Assembly (NCBI GenBank): GCA_028871815.1
Contig: JAGWMJ010000001.1
Coordinates: 248,001-312,000, forward strand
Origin: Armatimonadota bacterium
GTDB taxonomy: Bacteria > Armatimonadota > Chthonomonadetes > Chthonomonadales > Chthonomonadaceae
Direction of reading: 5' to 3'
DNA length: 64,000 nt
The translations under genes and the position numbers were made by a program. Below the pieces are notes generated by a model that worked only from the letters and a program-made list of their open reading frames with translations, did not search any database and was not told the DNA's origin. Position 1 is the first letter of the stretch. Every line of letters starts with the position of its first letter. Of this stretch, positions 36,480 through 45,893 are shown piece after piece.

Positions 36480-37481
36480 CTACTTGCCGGATGCCGTCGC
36501 CACGTCCACCTGCGGCGCGAGGTAGGTTATGGCTCCGCCGCCAATTGCCACGCTCTTGATTGGGTCACCGCTCATGGTCCACGCCCGTGCCTGCTTGTCG
36601 GCGCCGCCGGAGACGAGCATCTGGCCGTCCGGGGAGACCATCAGGGCGGTAACGCCACCAGGATGAGCGGCAGCGATGGTTGTTAGCACCTTGTGCGTCA
36701 TAGCGTCCCATACCTTGATGGATCCATCTGCGCCGCCTGTGATAACCGTCTTGCCATCTCTCGCAGCCGTCATGCAGGTTATGGCGCTGCCCTGCGTGCC
36801 GATATATGCGCCCTGCCCGGTTTCACCATAGTAGTGCACCAAACCCGCTGTGTCGCCCGTGTAGATCAACTGCAGCTTGAAATTGCCCGACATGCACTTG
36901 ATGCCGGTATCGCCGGTGGGGATGTCGAACATGCTGGTGCCATCGGTGCCCCACATTTTGAGGTGGCCGTCGGCATCCAGCGTGATTATCATCGTGCTTC
37001 CGGCGCCGCCCGGGGCCGGGACGTCGTAGATACCAAGCACGGGACCGGCGCCGACGACAAACGAAGCAGTGGATTTGCCGGTGGCCAGGTCCCAGACACG
37101 CAGGCGGTGCCCGGCGCTGCCCGTAAGCAGCTGCTTGTCGTCCATGGTGAACGCCAGCGCCGTAACGCCGTTATCGGATGCCGCGATTGTGCGAACCGGC
37201 GTAAGGCTGGGATACTGCCACACCATCACCTTCTTATCGGCTCCGGTGGTAGCAAGCAGTTTGCCGTCGAAGCTGAGCAGGGCCAGGGAGATTCCGCCGG
37301 CGTTGGCGGTAACGGTCTTGATGAGGTCCCCGGTGGTTGACCAGACGCGTATTTTCCCATCCATTGATGTTGAAACGATTGTGTCGGCGCGGCTTGCTAC
37401 AGGCAGCGCAGATGCCGCAAGCGACAGGAACAGCACCGCTACTATTCCAACTGGCGCAACGGATCGACGGAGTGCAGGCAT
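36480..37481 (-). CDS. Exported WD40 repeat protein
   Basis: Predicted exported beta-propeller of 333 residues. A signal peptide (VAVLFLSLAASALPVASRA) precedes about seven WD40 blades. Blades show DGKIRVWSTTGDLIKTV, DKKVMVWQYPSLTPVRTI, GHRLRVWDLATGKSTASF, DGHLKMWGTDGTS, DGSIKVWDAMTHKVL and DKQARAWTMSGDPIKSV. It has no catalytic domain. GGAGGA lies five bases before ATG 37481, so that start is chosen over upstream ATGs at 37493 and 37538. It probably serves as a binding scaffold in the periplasm or at the surface; no partner is suggested by neighbours. Confidence 0.85.
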   Translation of the reverse strand: MPALRRSVAPVGIVAVLFLSLAASALPVASRADTIVSTSMDGKIRVWSTTGDLIKTVTANAGGISLALLSFDGKLLATTGADKKVMVWQYPSLTPVRTIAASDNGVTALAFTMDDKQLLTGSAGHRLRVWDLATGKSTASFVVGAGPVLGIYDVPAPGGAGSTMIITLDADGHLKMWGTDGTSMFDIPTGDTGIKCMSGNFKLQLIYTGDTAGLVHYYGETGQGAYIGTQGSAITCMTAARDGKTVITGGADGSIKVWDAMTHKVLTTIAAAHPGGVTALMVSPDGQMLVSGGADKQARAWTMSGDPIKSVAIGGGAITYLAPQVDVATASGK

Positions 37482-37731
37482 GGTCTCCTCCATGTGAAAA
37501 TGAAAAGCGAACTGTTGGATGCCGGTTCGGCGGCGCATACCGGGCCAAAGGCCGGCGTATGGCTACTGCGTGCCAGAATGTAGGTTGAGGCGGCAACCGG
37601 GCCGCAGATATTCTACACTACGCGCGATATTGGCCCAGAGGTTCGCCAATCTGTGTGTTGCGGCTGCGACCACCCGTAACTTCACCGGTGCTTGACCCGG
37701 CATCGGCAATTGATCCTTGAAAGGTTGAACG

Positions 37732-38889
37732 ATGCAGACATTTGGCGCGCGCCCGCACGGCGGTGTGCTTGTCGATCGGCTGGCTGCGACCGGAGAACGC
37801 GAGGCTTTGGCGCATGAAGCGGCCGGCCTACGCCAGGTCGAGCTGACGGCCCGGCAGGCGGCCGATCTGGAGATACTTGCCATCGGCGCTGCGAGCCCGC
37901 TGGATGGCTTTATGCGTGAGTCGGACTACCGCTCGGTGGTCGACAGCATGCGGCTGGCGAATGGATTGGTATGGACGCTGCCGATAACGCTGGCCCCTGC
38001 CTTGCGCCAGGATGAAATGCCGGAAGTGGGTACCAGGGTTGCGCTGGTGGACGCCGGCGGGCCACTAGCCGTGATGGACGTGGAGAGCATCTACGCTCGG
38101 AACAAGGTTGAGGAGGCGGAGTCCGTCTTCGCCACGGCTGACCCGAGCCATCCCGGTGTTGCGGGCCTCTTTGCCGAAGGCGATACGCTCTTTGGTGGAG
38201 CGCTGCATGTAATCAGACTGCCGGGCCATGCCGAATTCGTGGACTATTACTTAACTCCCAGGCAGACGCGAGCCGTATTCGCGGATCGTGGATGGAGAAC
38301 CGTGGTTGGCTTCCAAACGCGCAACCCCGTTCACCGCGCCCACGAGTATCTGCAGAAGTGCGCATTGGAGATGGTTGATGGATTGTTGCTTCATCCACTG
38401 GTGGGCGAAACCAAGGGCGACGACATTCCTGCTGCCGTAAGGATGCAATGCTATCAGGCGCTGCTGAAGGGCTACTATCCACCAGAGCGCGTGCTGCTTT
38501 CGGTGAATCCCGCGTTTATGCGCTATGCCGGACCGCGAGAAGCCGTGTTTCACGCATTGATCCGTAAGAACTACGGCTGTACGCACTTCATAGTTGGCCG
38601 CGACCATGCCGGTGTTGGCAACTGGTATGGAACCTACGACGCACAGGCAATCTTCGACCGGTTCTCATCCGAGGAGTTGGGAATAGTGCCCCTCAAATTT
38701 GAGCACAGCTTCTGGTGCCGCGCGTGCGGCGGCATGGCCTCTCCCAAGACATGCCCGCACGGTTCCGAGACCCGCACCACACTCTCGGGAACGCGGGTTC
38801 GCGAGATGCTGGCTGCCGGCGAGCCGCTGCCAACGGAGTTTACGCGAGCGGAGGTTGCCGCTGTTCTCAGCGAGTACAGCCGGGGCTAG
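37732..38889 (+). CDS. sat: Sulfate adenylyltransferase (ATP sulfurylase), homo-oligomeric type
   Basis: Forms adenosine 5'-phosphosulfate from ATP and sulfate. The 385-residue protein carries VGFQTRNPVHRAHEYLQK with the QTRNPxHRAHE motif, GRDHAGVGNWYG, and a C-terminal SGTRVREMLAAGE. CRACGGMASPKTCPH contains three cysteines and a histidine that could bind zinc, as in some bacterial and archaeal Sat proteins. ATG 37732 has AAAGG upstream. No APS kinase, APS/PAPS reductase or sulfite reductase gene flanks it, so assimilatory or dissimilatory use is not shown here. Confidence 0.94.
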   Translation: MQTFGARPHGGVLVDRLAATGEREALAHEAAGLRQVELTARQAADLEILAIGAASPLDGFMRESDYRSVVDSMRLANGLVWTLPITLAPALRQDEMPEVGTRVALVDAGGPLAVMDVESIYARNKVEEAESVFATADPSHPGVAGLFAEGDTLFGGALHVIRLPGHAEFVDYYLTPRQTRAVFADRGWRTVVGFQTRNPVHRAHEYLQKCALEMVDGLLLHPLVGETKGDDIPAAVRMQCYQALLKGYYPPERVLLSVNPAFMRYAGPREAVFHALIRKNYGCTHFIVGRDHAGVGNWYGTYDAQAIFDRFSSEELGIVPLKFEHSFWCRACGGMASPKTCPHGSETRTTLSGTRVREMLAAGEPLPTEFTRAEVAAVLSEYSRG

Positions 38890-41618
38890 CGTGCCCGTAA
38901 GCCAATCGGGATCCGCCCAGCGAGCTGTGGTGCTGCTGGCTCGGAGAGAGCGGGGTCGCCACTCACCTGCACCTTTTGAGACTGCGAGATTTGGCCAACC
39001 TTGAGCGTGACCGTGTATTCGCCAGGGCGCACCCAGGCTGGCGGCGCTCCACCGGGGCCACCGCCGCCACCACCGAAGCGGCGACGCGGCGGCGCGCCGC
39101 TGCCGCGCCGCAGGTCCCACGTTACGGTTTTCAGGCCGGCGAACACATCGGAACTGAGAGTGGCCACGTTGTGTCCGCGCGCGTCCGCTATCGTCAGATT
39201 GGGCGCTGATGCTGCCTGCGACTGCATCCAGAACACGATGGGTATTCCGGCCTCGCGGTTTTGGGCGGTGAAGACGCGCGGCTCGTTGCCGAACCCACCG
39301 AACACGGGCAGATACTCATCGCCGGGCGTAAGCGGGAAGAGCATTACGGAAGCCGCCTTGGTATCGGCGGTTATTGCTTCCAATGGCGCGATGTTATCGA
39401 TAACCCAGACGCTGCGTCCGTGCGTTGCCGCAATCAGGGCATGCATTCGCGGCTGAATGACGATGTCATCCACCGCAACCGTGGGCAGATTGGCGCCGAG
39501 CTTATGCCAGCGAGCGCCGCGATCAAACGAAACCCATGCACCAAACTCCGTTCCGGCAAAGAGCAGGTCGGGATTAACCGGATCTTCGCAGATCGCCTGG
39601 ACCACACCCTCACTGGGTAGATTGCCGGTGATATTACGCCAGGTGGCGCCGTAGTCATCGGTTGTGAACGCGTAGGGCCGCATGTTATCGCTGCGGTGAC
39701 CATCCACGGCAATGTAGGCCCGACCCGGATAGTAGCGTGACGCGACTATTGCGTTAAGCCAATAGCGCTGTGCCTGCTCAGGCAGGCTGGTGCTTACTTT
39801 GGTCCAGTTCGTGCCATCGTCTCGGGTAACCCAGACGTTGCCGTCATCGGTCCCGGCCCAGATCAGACCCTTCTTGATGGGTGATTCGGCGATGGCCGTG
39901 ATGGTTCCGTACGTTTCGGCGCCGGAGCCCTGTCCGGTTATGCGCGGTCCGATCTGCCGGCTGAGGTCCGGGCTGATAACCGTCCACTCCGTGCCGGCCT
40001 TTGTGTACTTGAAGAGGCGGTTGCCTGCCAGATAGACCGTGTCGTGGTCGAAGTGAGAAATGGCAAGCGGCGAGTTCCAGTTGAATCGGTATGCCTGATC
40101 GCCCTCCGGTGGCATTGGATGCAGCGACACCCGCTTGTGCGTGCTGAGATCCACGCGTGACACGTCGGCCCCCTGGCCTTCGGCGTATACAATATTGTTG
40201 TTGGTGGGATCTACGGCCACAAACGAACCGTCGCTGTCTTCCAGCATCTTCCAGTCGGAGTTGTCGGGCCCGGCGAAACCCTGCTTGGCGCTGGGTCCGT
40301 ACCAGGACCCGTTATCCTGCAGGCCCCCGTAGATGTTATAGGGCGTCTGGTCATCGACCACGGCATGGTAGAACTCGCCCATTGGGAAGTTGTTGATGAA
40401 GTCCCAGGTTTTGCACTGATCCTTGGAGATGTAGAGGCCGCCATCGGTGCCCAGCATCAGGTGTTGCGGATGGCGCGGATCGATCCAGAGCGCGTGCAGA
40501 TCAGAGTGAACTCCCGGGGAGCCGTTGCCGGCGAAGGTTTTACCGCCGTCGGTGGATACGGAGAGATTGAAGCCGAGGACGTACACACGGTTGGGATCGG
40601 TGGGATCGACACGGATCTGCGAGAAGTAGAAGGGGCGCGGGTCGGTTCCACTCACGCGCTTGAAGGTATCGCCGGCGTCATCCGAGCGAAACACGCCACC
40701 GTGCTTGCTGTTGATATCAAACAGGTCGGTGGCGCCGCCGGCGTCGGATTCCACAACGGCATAAACGATTTTGGGATTGCTGGCGGCGACGGCGATGCCT
40801 ATTCGCCCAAGTGGCGAAGGCGGTAAACCGGCGGTCACCCGCTTCCACGTGGCGCCGCTATCGGTTGACTTCCAGATGCCGGACTGATCGCCCAGCCCTT
40901 CATAATCCCACGGATGGCGGATGCGCTGATAGGTGGCGGCATACACGATGTGGCTGCCCGGCGCGCCCAGCGCAATGTCGGTGCATCCGGTTTCGGGTCC
41001 GGGCGCCAGCGTCAGATCCCAGGTTTTACCGCCGTTGCGGGTTACGTAGAGGCCGCGCTCCTTGTTGGTTCCCCAGAGATGACCCATTGCGGCCACGTAA
41101 ACCAGATTCGGATCGTTGGGGTCTATAACCACCCGCGCGATCTCCTGAGTCTCTTTCAACCCCATGTTGACCCAGGTAGCCCCACCATCGGTGGATTTGT
41201 ACACGCCATCGCCCCAGGAGGAGCTGTTGCGGTTGTTGGCTTCTCCTGTGCCGACCCATATCAGCTTGCTATCGGACGGCGCGACGGCCACCGCACCCAC
41301 AGAGCCAACCGGTTCGTGGGTAAACACGGGCGTCCAGGAGGCGCCGTCGTTCTCGGTTTTAATGAGTCCGCCGGTGGCCATGGCCACATAGAAGGTGAAC
41401 GGATTGCCCGGGTCTCGCGCAATGTCGGCGATGCGGCCACCCATGCTGGCCGGCCCAACACTTCGCCAGTGGACATTTTTGAGAACGGCCGACTGCATGT
41501 TTGCCGGTCCAGCCTTGCGATGTCGCGGCGGCGCGGCGGCCTGAGCCGTTGAGGTGAGCGCGAGAAGAGCGATGCAGGTTATCAGCGAACGCGAACGTGG
41601 GCTGTAGTATGGCGTCAT
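38886..41618 (-). CDS. Large exported BNR/sortilin-like beta-propeller protein
   Basis: Exported protein of 910 residues with signal peptide LITCIALLALTSTAQA. Most of it consists of repeated BNR/VPS10-type blades with Ser-x-Asp-x-Gly-x-Thr-Trp boxes: TENDGASWTPVF, STDGGATWVNMG, TRNGGKTWDL, STDSGATWKRV, STDGGKTF, SKDQCKTWDF, TRDDGTNWTKV and TTDDYGATWRN. The last 130 residues form a separate module, VTWDLRRGSGAPP, then a GGGGGG linker and VRPGEYTVTLKVG, an Ig-like strand set. Similar proteins are annotated as sialidase-like or glycosyl hydrolase, but no catalytic residues are certain. ATG 41618 gives the best signal peptide; ATG 41639 is also possible. Confidence 0.8.
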   Translation of the reverse strand: MTPYYSPRSRSLITCIALLALTSTAQAAAPPRHRKAGPANMQSAVLKNVHWRSVGPASMGGRIADIARDPGNPFTFYVAMATGGLIKTENDGASWTPVFTHEPVGSVGAVAVAPSDSKLIWVGTGEANNRNSSSWGDGVYKSTDGGATWVNMGLKETQEIARVVIDPNDPNLVYVAAMGHLWGTNKERGLYVTRNGGKTWDLTLAPGPETGCTDIALGAPGSHIVYAATYQRIRHPWDYEGLGDQSGIWKSTDSGATWKRVTAGLPPSPLGRIGIAVAASNPKIVYAVVESDAGGATDLFDINSKHGGVFRSDDAGDTFKRVSGTDPRPFYFSQIRVDPTDPNRVYVLGFNLSVSTDGGKTFAGNGSPGVHSDLHALWIDPRHPQHLMLGTDGGLYISKDQCKTWDFINNFPMGEFYHAVVDDQTPYNIYGGLQDNGSWYGPSAKQGFAGPDNSDWKMLEDSDGSFVAVDPTNNNIVYAEGQGADVSRVDLSTHKRVSLHPMPPEGDQAYRFNWNSPLAISHFDHDTVYLAGNRLFKYTKAGTEWTVISPDLSRQIGPRITGQGSGAETYGTITAIAESPIKKGLIWAGTDDGNVWVTRDDGTNWTKVSTSLPEQAQRYWLNAIVASRYYPGRAYIAVDGHRSDNMRPYAFTTDDYGATWRNITGNLPSEGVVQAICEDPVNPDLLFAGTEFGAWVSFDRGARWHKLGANLPTVAVDDIVIQPRMHALIAATHGRSVWVIDNIAPLEAITADTKAASVMLFPLTPGDEYLPVFGGFGNEPRVFTAQNREAGIPIVFWMQSQAASAPNLTIADARGHNVATLSSDVFAGLKTVTWDLRRGSGAPPRRRFGGGGGGPGGAPPAWVRPGEYTVTLKVGQISQSQKVQVSGDPALSEPAAPQLAGRIPIGLRAR

Positions 41619-41766
41619 TATCTCTTTATCCCTGTACAACGTGGAGCACCCCGATACGTCTCAAAGACACGAACAGGTTGCTCGGCATCCGGATCTGAAT
41701 GCGAGAGACCGGGCAATTTGCTGCGTATTCCACATTGCCGGCCAAGGTTCCTTGTATCGGCGCGCT

Positions 41767-41795
41767 TTGCATTATTCTAGTGGCTGGTGTACAAT
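41767..41795 (+). promoter_or_regulatory. Promoter of tRNA-Ser
   Basis: TTGCAT (41767-41772), 17-base spacer, TACAAT (41790-41795). The tRNA begins 13 bases beyond the -10. Confidence 0.65.
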
Positions 41796-41807
41796 GGTTG
41801 GTGGTAG

Positions 41808-41898
41808 GGAGAGATGGCTGAGTGGTCGAAAGCGGCTGCCTGCTAAGCAGTTGTAGTGCTATACGGCGCTACCCCGGGTTCGAATCCCGGTCTCTCCG
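41808..41898 (+). tRNA. tRNA-Ser (GCT)
   Basis: Class II cloverleaf with acceptor stem GGAGAGA/TCTCTCC, anticodon arm CTGC-CTGCTAA-GCAG giving anticodon GCT, a long variable arm (about TTGTAGTGCTATACGGCGCT) and T arm GGGTTCGAATCCC. The discriminator is G, as required for serine, and CCA is not encoded. Confidence 0.95.
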
Positions 41899-41944
41899 CT
41901 GAGAAGCACTGGCCGGCCCGGCAACCCCTGCAGGCAGCACCCGC

Positions 41945-43027
41945 TTGAGAATCCTTCGCACCAGCTTTGCAATTCTGATCGCGCTCGCCTGCGCTTCTTT
42001 TGCGGTTGCGCGTGAGGACCCCGGCACGAGTTATATCCATCTGCGGCATGAACTCGGCTGCAACCGGTCCCTTACGTATTCCCGCATCCAGTTGGACCCG
42101 CAAGAGTATGCGGGCCGCGTGATAGAGCTGCGCGGTACGCTGAACGGATCGGTTCAGACAGCCGGGGGCGGCGAGAGCATCATGCTGGTGCTATCCGATG
42201 GCAGTGGCGTGATGCTGACAGGTGTTTCCCACGGGATGCTGGCAGGCCTATCCGGTTACAGTGCGCCGATGGTGCGCGTTTTGGCGCGGGTGGGTGGCGG
42301 AGCGCTTGGCAATGTGCCGCCGCTGAAGGTGCTTGCCGTAGTTCACGACAGCATCGTAAGCGCCGCCGAGCGGCAGATGGCGGAGCGCAAGCAGGCTGCG
42401 CTGCAGCAACTCCGATCTGCCGAGATGCGGCGGGCCGGCTTTCGTAACGCACTGCGGCGCGGGATGCCGGGTGGCGTGCAGCTTGCTTCACGGGGCGGTT
42501 ATGCCCGCCTTTCACCGGCCACAGCCGAGCAGGCGATGGCCAACCTCGGCCCGCGTGTGAGTGGCATTTTTCCCGCCTACTACGCCTTCATCGCGCGTCA
42601 GAACCCACGCCTTACCGAGGAGCAGGCCGTATCGATTGCGTTCAACCTGCTGCGGTTTTCGGATCAGTACAACGTGGATCCGCGCCTGGTTGTGGCGATG
42701 ATCATCTGCGAGTCGAACTTTGACCCACAGGCTGTATCGCGGACCGGCGCTGTTGGCCTTGGGCAATTGATGCCCGGTACTGCGAGGGAACTCGGCCTGA
42801 GCAATCCGTTCGACCCGGTACAGAATCTGGAAGGCTCTATCTCGTACCTTTCCAGCCGCCTCGCCACATTCGGCGGCCTCCAGAACGCCTACCTGGCCAT
42901 TGCGGCCTACAACGCCGGCGTGGGCGCGGTAAAGAAGTACGCCGGGGTACCGCCGTATCGCGAAACGCAGAACTATGTGAAGCGTGTGATCGGCATCTAC
43001 AATGCGCTGTGTGGCGGCCACCCATAG
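41945..43027 (+). CDS. Exported lytic transglycosylase (SLT) with N-terminal OB-fold-like domain
   Basis: Peptidoglycan-cleaving enzyme of 360 residues. A signal peptide (FAILIALACASFAVA) leads an N-terminal beta-rich domain (RIQLDPQEYAGRVIELRGTL) that resembles an OB fold. The SLT domain occupies residues 210-355: IICESNFDPQAVSRTGAVG holds the catalytic Glu, followed by GLGQLMPGTA, and AIAAYNAGVGAV with the AYNAG motif. The gene starts at TTG 41945, because no ATG or GTG lies between the tRNA-Ser and the signal peptide. It follows the tRNA by 46 bases. Confidence 0.87.
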   Translation: MRILRTSFAILIALACASFAVAREDPGTSYIHLRHELGCNRSLTYSRIQLDPQEYAGRVIELRGTLNGSVQTAGGGESIMLVLSDGSGVMLTGVSHGMLAGLSGYSAPMVRVLARVGGGALGNVPPLKVLAVVHDSIVSAAERQMAERKQAALQQLRSAEMRRAGFRNALRRGMPGGVQLASRGGYARLSPATAEQAMANLGPRVSGIFPAYYAFIARQNPRLTEEQAVSIAFNLLRFSDQYNVDPRLVVAMIICESNFDPQAVSRTGAVGLGQLMPGTARELGLSNPFDPVQNLEGSISYLSSRLATFGGLQNAYLAIAAYNAGVGAVKKYAGVPPYRETQNYVKRVIGIYNALCGGHP

Positions 43028-43042
43028 GTTGGCCGAACCGGC

Positions 43043-45076
43043 CTACAGCGCAAAAACCAGTTTGACCACGAGGCGATTCACGAACTTTGGCGCGTTCGGG
43101 TCGCCGTAGATGATGTAGGTTTCCATGCCCTTGTTGCCGGAGTGTTGGTAGAAGAAGTAGAAGTTCGTGCCGCCAGTCTGATCCACAACCCTTCCACCCA
43201 CCGCCTGGGTTGGCGAGAACTGGTAGTTGGCCGTGAGCACGTGCTGAAACACGGTGCCGTCGCGGTTCTGGATCTCGCCATTGTAGGCTACATCCAGGTG
43301 CCTGAACAGCCGGTATGAAAAGAGCGGGTTGAGGAAGGTGGTCGGGCGGCTGCCGAGCAACCCGGTTTGCAGAATAATGCCCCATTGGTGAAACCGGTCG
43401 CTTACACCGCGGGCAATGGTGAACCCCACCGTGGCATCGGTCTGGTCGTCAAACTTGGTGTAGTCCAAACTGCCGCCAAACTGCCAATCGGCCCGGGTGA
43501 AGAACTGCGCCGACGTGGTGCCACCGCGCTGAAACCGGCGGCCATCAAAGTGGTAATTGAAATTGAGGTCTGAGCTTACGTTATATCCGCGCCACGTTCC
43601 CTTGCGCCAGTCTCCACTCCAAACGTCGTACAGCTCGAGACCGCGCCGGTCCACATACGGGATGTAACCATCGATGTCGGCGAAATCGGGCGCCACCTCC
43701 ACGTAGGCCAGTGAAGCCTGGTTCAGCTTGTCGTTATAGTTCAGGGCGGTTGCGAGCGAGTGGCCGCCGGCTGTGTTTCCGCCCGTCAGAGCGAACTGCG
43801 TGTCCTCTTCAAACTTGCCGTGGCGCACATCTTGCTCCACTTCTCCAATCGTATTGTTGTTACCGGCCTGGCTTACCTGTCCAAAGTAGAATGCCAGGTT
43901 GCTGCTTCTATTGAAGTCGTGCCGGTAGCGGCTGATAAAGTCGTTTCTTCCGTTTGCCCCGGGCGTCCATGCATCCATCACGCCCAGTGTATCCAGATCG
44001 CTCAATTTGCCGTAGGTTTTGAGCCCGCCGATGAAGCCCGGCATGTTGGGAGTATAGAGGTATTCACCTACAAAGTTGATATGAATATGATTGAGGTAGC
44101 TGCTGCCCTCCTGGAAAAACGGGCGCTCTTCGGCCACGTAGCGCTCGGTTCGTGAGAACTGGACTCCCTGAACCGCATTCTCCACATCGCCAAAGTCGGG
44201 GTTCAGGCTGCCCACCGCCGTCATCTGAGGCGAAATGGCGTAGCGGAGGTCGGCTCCGGTACGCAGGTTCATGGTTCCCCTCGTCTCGCCTGCCAGTACG
44301 TACGGCAGTACGGAGACCGTCGGGTGAAACTCCTTCTGCGGTACCTTGACGCCGGTCCACATGCCTTCCAGATTGAGGAATGTGTTGGGACCCTCCGGGC
44401 TCCATTCGCTGAGAATCTGTGTGCGGAGTTGAAACCGGCGGAACTCGATTCCAAACGTGACCGGTCCCGCCTTGACGGGATAGTTGAGCATCTTCCACGG
44501 TATGCTGATCTCCGCGCTCCAGCCGGTTTTGGTGCGTCGGGCGGCTGCGTGCCACAACCCCTCCCACTCCAGCTTGCTTCCTCGGCCACCACCGAGTTGA
44601 GCCGACGGCGTCCCGATTGCGTTTACGCTGAAGCTGGAGATATCCTGTGCGCGGTGCGAAAAGAACGGGTCTATCGAGACCTCAACGTTGTCCTCATTGT
44701 TGTTAACCGTATAGGTGTTGGGGTACTTGTTGTCGCGGACGGTCTCCCGGGCTGAGATGGTGCTGGGCTTGCTGTCGAGGCAGTTAAATGCCACATAGAT
44801 GTACTTGCTGTCGTAGAGGACCCGCGCCACCGTTTGATCGGCCACGGGGTTCCCGTTCTGCACATCCACAAAGGTGGTGGCCTCCGGCGCAGCCTTCCAT
44901 GCCGGATCGGAAAGATCGCCGTCGATGACCGGCGCGTGCGTTGTGACTTGGGCCGACAGGCTTCTGGGTGCTGGATGCTGTGCGGCGAGAGATTCAGAGC
45001 AGCCGAGCGAACAAATCAACATCCAGGCTGCCGCAGCGTGCCGCACCGGGCCTTGCTTCAATGCGGATCTCTCCAT
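43043..45076 (-). CDS. DUF5916 protein with N-terminal CBM9-like domain (copy 1)
   Basis: Exported protein of 677 residues. A signal peptide ends near SESLAAQ. Residues 40-230 form a CBM9-like beta-sandwich beginning PVIDGDLSDPAWKAA, with ARVLYDSKYIYVAFNCLDS and NNNEDNVEVSIDPF. The remainder matches the DUF5916 layout: VTFGIEFRRFQLRTQ, RYAISPQMTAVGSLNPDFGDVENAVQ, then alternating beta strands ending VVKLVFAL, like an outer-membrane barrel with a terminal aromatic/hydrophobic strand. Function of the family is not known to me. It is paralogous to the gene at 50671. ATG 45112 is an alternative start; a promoter lies at 45164-45192. Confidence 0.83.
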   Translation of the reverse strand: MERSALKQGPVRHAAAAWMLICSLGCSESLAAQHPAPRSLSAQVTTHAPVIDGDLSDPAWKAAPEATTFVDVQNGNPVADQTVARVLYDSKYIYVAFNCLDSKPSTISARETVRDNKYPNTYTVNNNEDNVEVSIDPFFSHRAQDISSFSVNAIGTPSAQLGGGRGSKLEWEGLWHAAARRTKTGWSAEISIPWKMLNYPVKAGPVTFGIEFRRFQLRTQILSEWSPEGPNTFLNLEGMWTGVKVPQKEFHPTVSVLPYVLAGETRGTMNLRTGADLRYAISPQMTAVGSLNPDFGDVENAVQGVQFSRTERYVAEERPFFQEGSSYLNHIHINFVGEYLYTPNMPGFIGGLKTYGKLSDLDTLGVMDAWTPGANGRNDFISRYRHDFNRSSNLAFYFGQVSQAGNNNTIGEVEQDVRHGKFEEDTQFALTGGNTAGGHSLATALNYNDKLNQASLAYVEVAPDFADIDGYIPYVDRRGLELYDVWSGDWRKGTWRGYNVSSDLNFNYHFDGRRFQRGGTTSAQFFTRADWQFGGSLDYTKFDDQTDATVGFTIARGVSDRFHQWGIILQTGLLGSRPTTFLNPLFSYRLFRHLDVAYNGEIQNRDGTVFQHVLTANYQFSPTQAVGGRVVDQTGGTNFYFFYQHSGNKGMETYIIYGDPNAPKFVNRLVVKLVFAL

Positions 45077-45112
45077 GCAGGCTGGTTTAGCAACGCGCGC
45101 AGCAGCCACCAT

Positions 45113-45461
45113 ATTGCGTCGTGGCGGCCGGGCGAAATCAACTCGCAGCCGGTACCTATCGTAAGTTTAGCAAATCGCCCGCTCGCTGTCAACCGGCGTG
45201 TGGCTTCGGCTGTCTTCCTGAGCGAAGCGAGGGGTACTTATGGCTCAGATGGCGCGGGTCTAGGCCGGGAACGTTACGGCGCGCTACCGTTGCCGTAAAA
45301 CTGCCCCGCCTGTCGCACAGGCGTTCGGGCCGTCATCCCAACCGAAGTAGAGCAACAGGCAGTTGACGGTACGGTCGTCGCTCTTCACCAGACTGCAGCG
45401 CACTCACGCAGCGCTGCGTGGCGACGGAAACGCGCCCCCGCGCCGATCACGCCGTACCGCA
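45113..45461. other. Intergenic region between DUF5916 gene and RHS array
   Basis: About 350 bases. It contains the minus-strand promoter at 45164-45192 and a REP-like sequence at 45213-45236 (TTCCTGAGCGAAGCGAGGGG), an inverted relative of the palindromes at 27206 and 50316. No supported gene. Confidence 0.55.
45164..45192 (-). promoter_or_regulatory. Promoter of DUF5916 gene copy 1
   Basis: Minus strand: -35 TTGACA (45187-45192), 17-base spacer, -10 TAAACT (45164-45169). The predicted start is about 80 bases before ATG 45076. The -10 matches consensus at four of six positions. Confidence 0.6.
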
Positions 45462-45893
45462 TCACCTCACCAAAAGTTGCCCCAGCGTAATAATCCAGAA
45501 GACGACGCAGGCGGCGTGAAAGACCAGGCACCCCACCATCAGCGTGCGGATGAATGCATTCCAGGCTGGGATACCGGGCCAGCGCCGCGCCAGTAATCGA
45601 ATCGGCGGCACAAAATACCCCCACACGTCAGGCTTAGACCTATGATAAACGTAACCCATGACAAACCACATTGGTGTACCGACCAGCCATGAAACTCCTA
45701 TTCTCCACTCAACACCGGTAAATGAACGTTGGCTGCGATGCATCCACGCATCCACCCCGGTCATTACACCCAGCATGGGCATACAATAGAATGCGTCGGC
45801 TAGCGCCGAGACCAGGCGTTCTCGACTGCTGCGCGGCGGGCCAGCGGCCTGAGCGGGGAACCGGCTCCGGCGACGGCGCTCCGTACCGGTCAA
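45462..45893 (-). CDS. Small membrane protein coupled to RHS cassette C (candidate immunity protein)
   Basis: Protein of 143 residues with about three membrane segments: FYCMPMLGVMTGVDAW, GVSWLVGTPMWFVMGYVY and LMVGCLVFHAACVVFWIITL. The N-terminal 30 residues are basic. ATG 45893 overlaps the stop of the cassette C C-terminal frame by four bases (ATGA), the arrangement expected for coupled translation. I recognise no family. An immunity role is inferred from position only: it directly follows a variable RHS C-terminal segment, as do unrelated membrane proteins after cassettes A and B. Confidence 0.62.
   Translation of the reverse strand: MTGTERRRRSRFPAQAAGPPRSSRERLVSALADAFYCMPMLGVMTGVDAWMHRSQRSFTGVEWRIGVSWLVGTPMWFVMGYVYHRSKPDVWGYFVPPIRLLARRWPGIPAWNAFIRTLMVGCLVFHAACVVFWIITLGQLLVR

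Noticed and set aside
37539-37731. Possible riboswitch upstream of sat
   Set aside because: No S-box or other known aptamer pattern; only a short GC-rich leader with an ordinary ribosome site.
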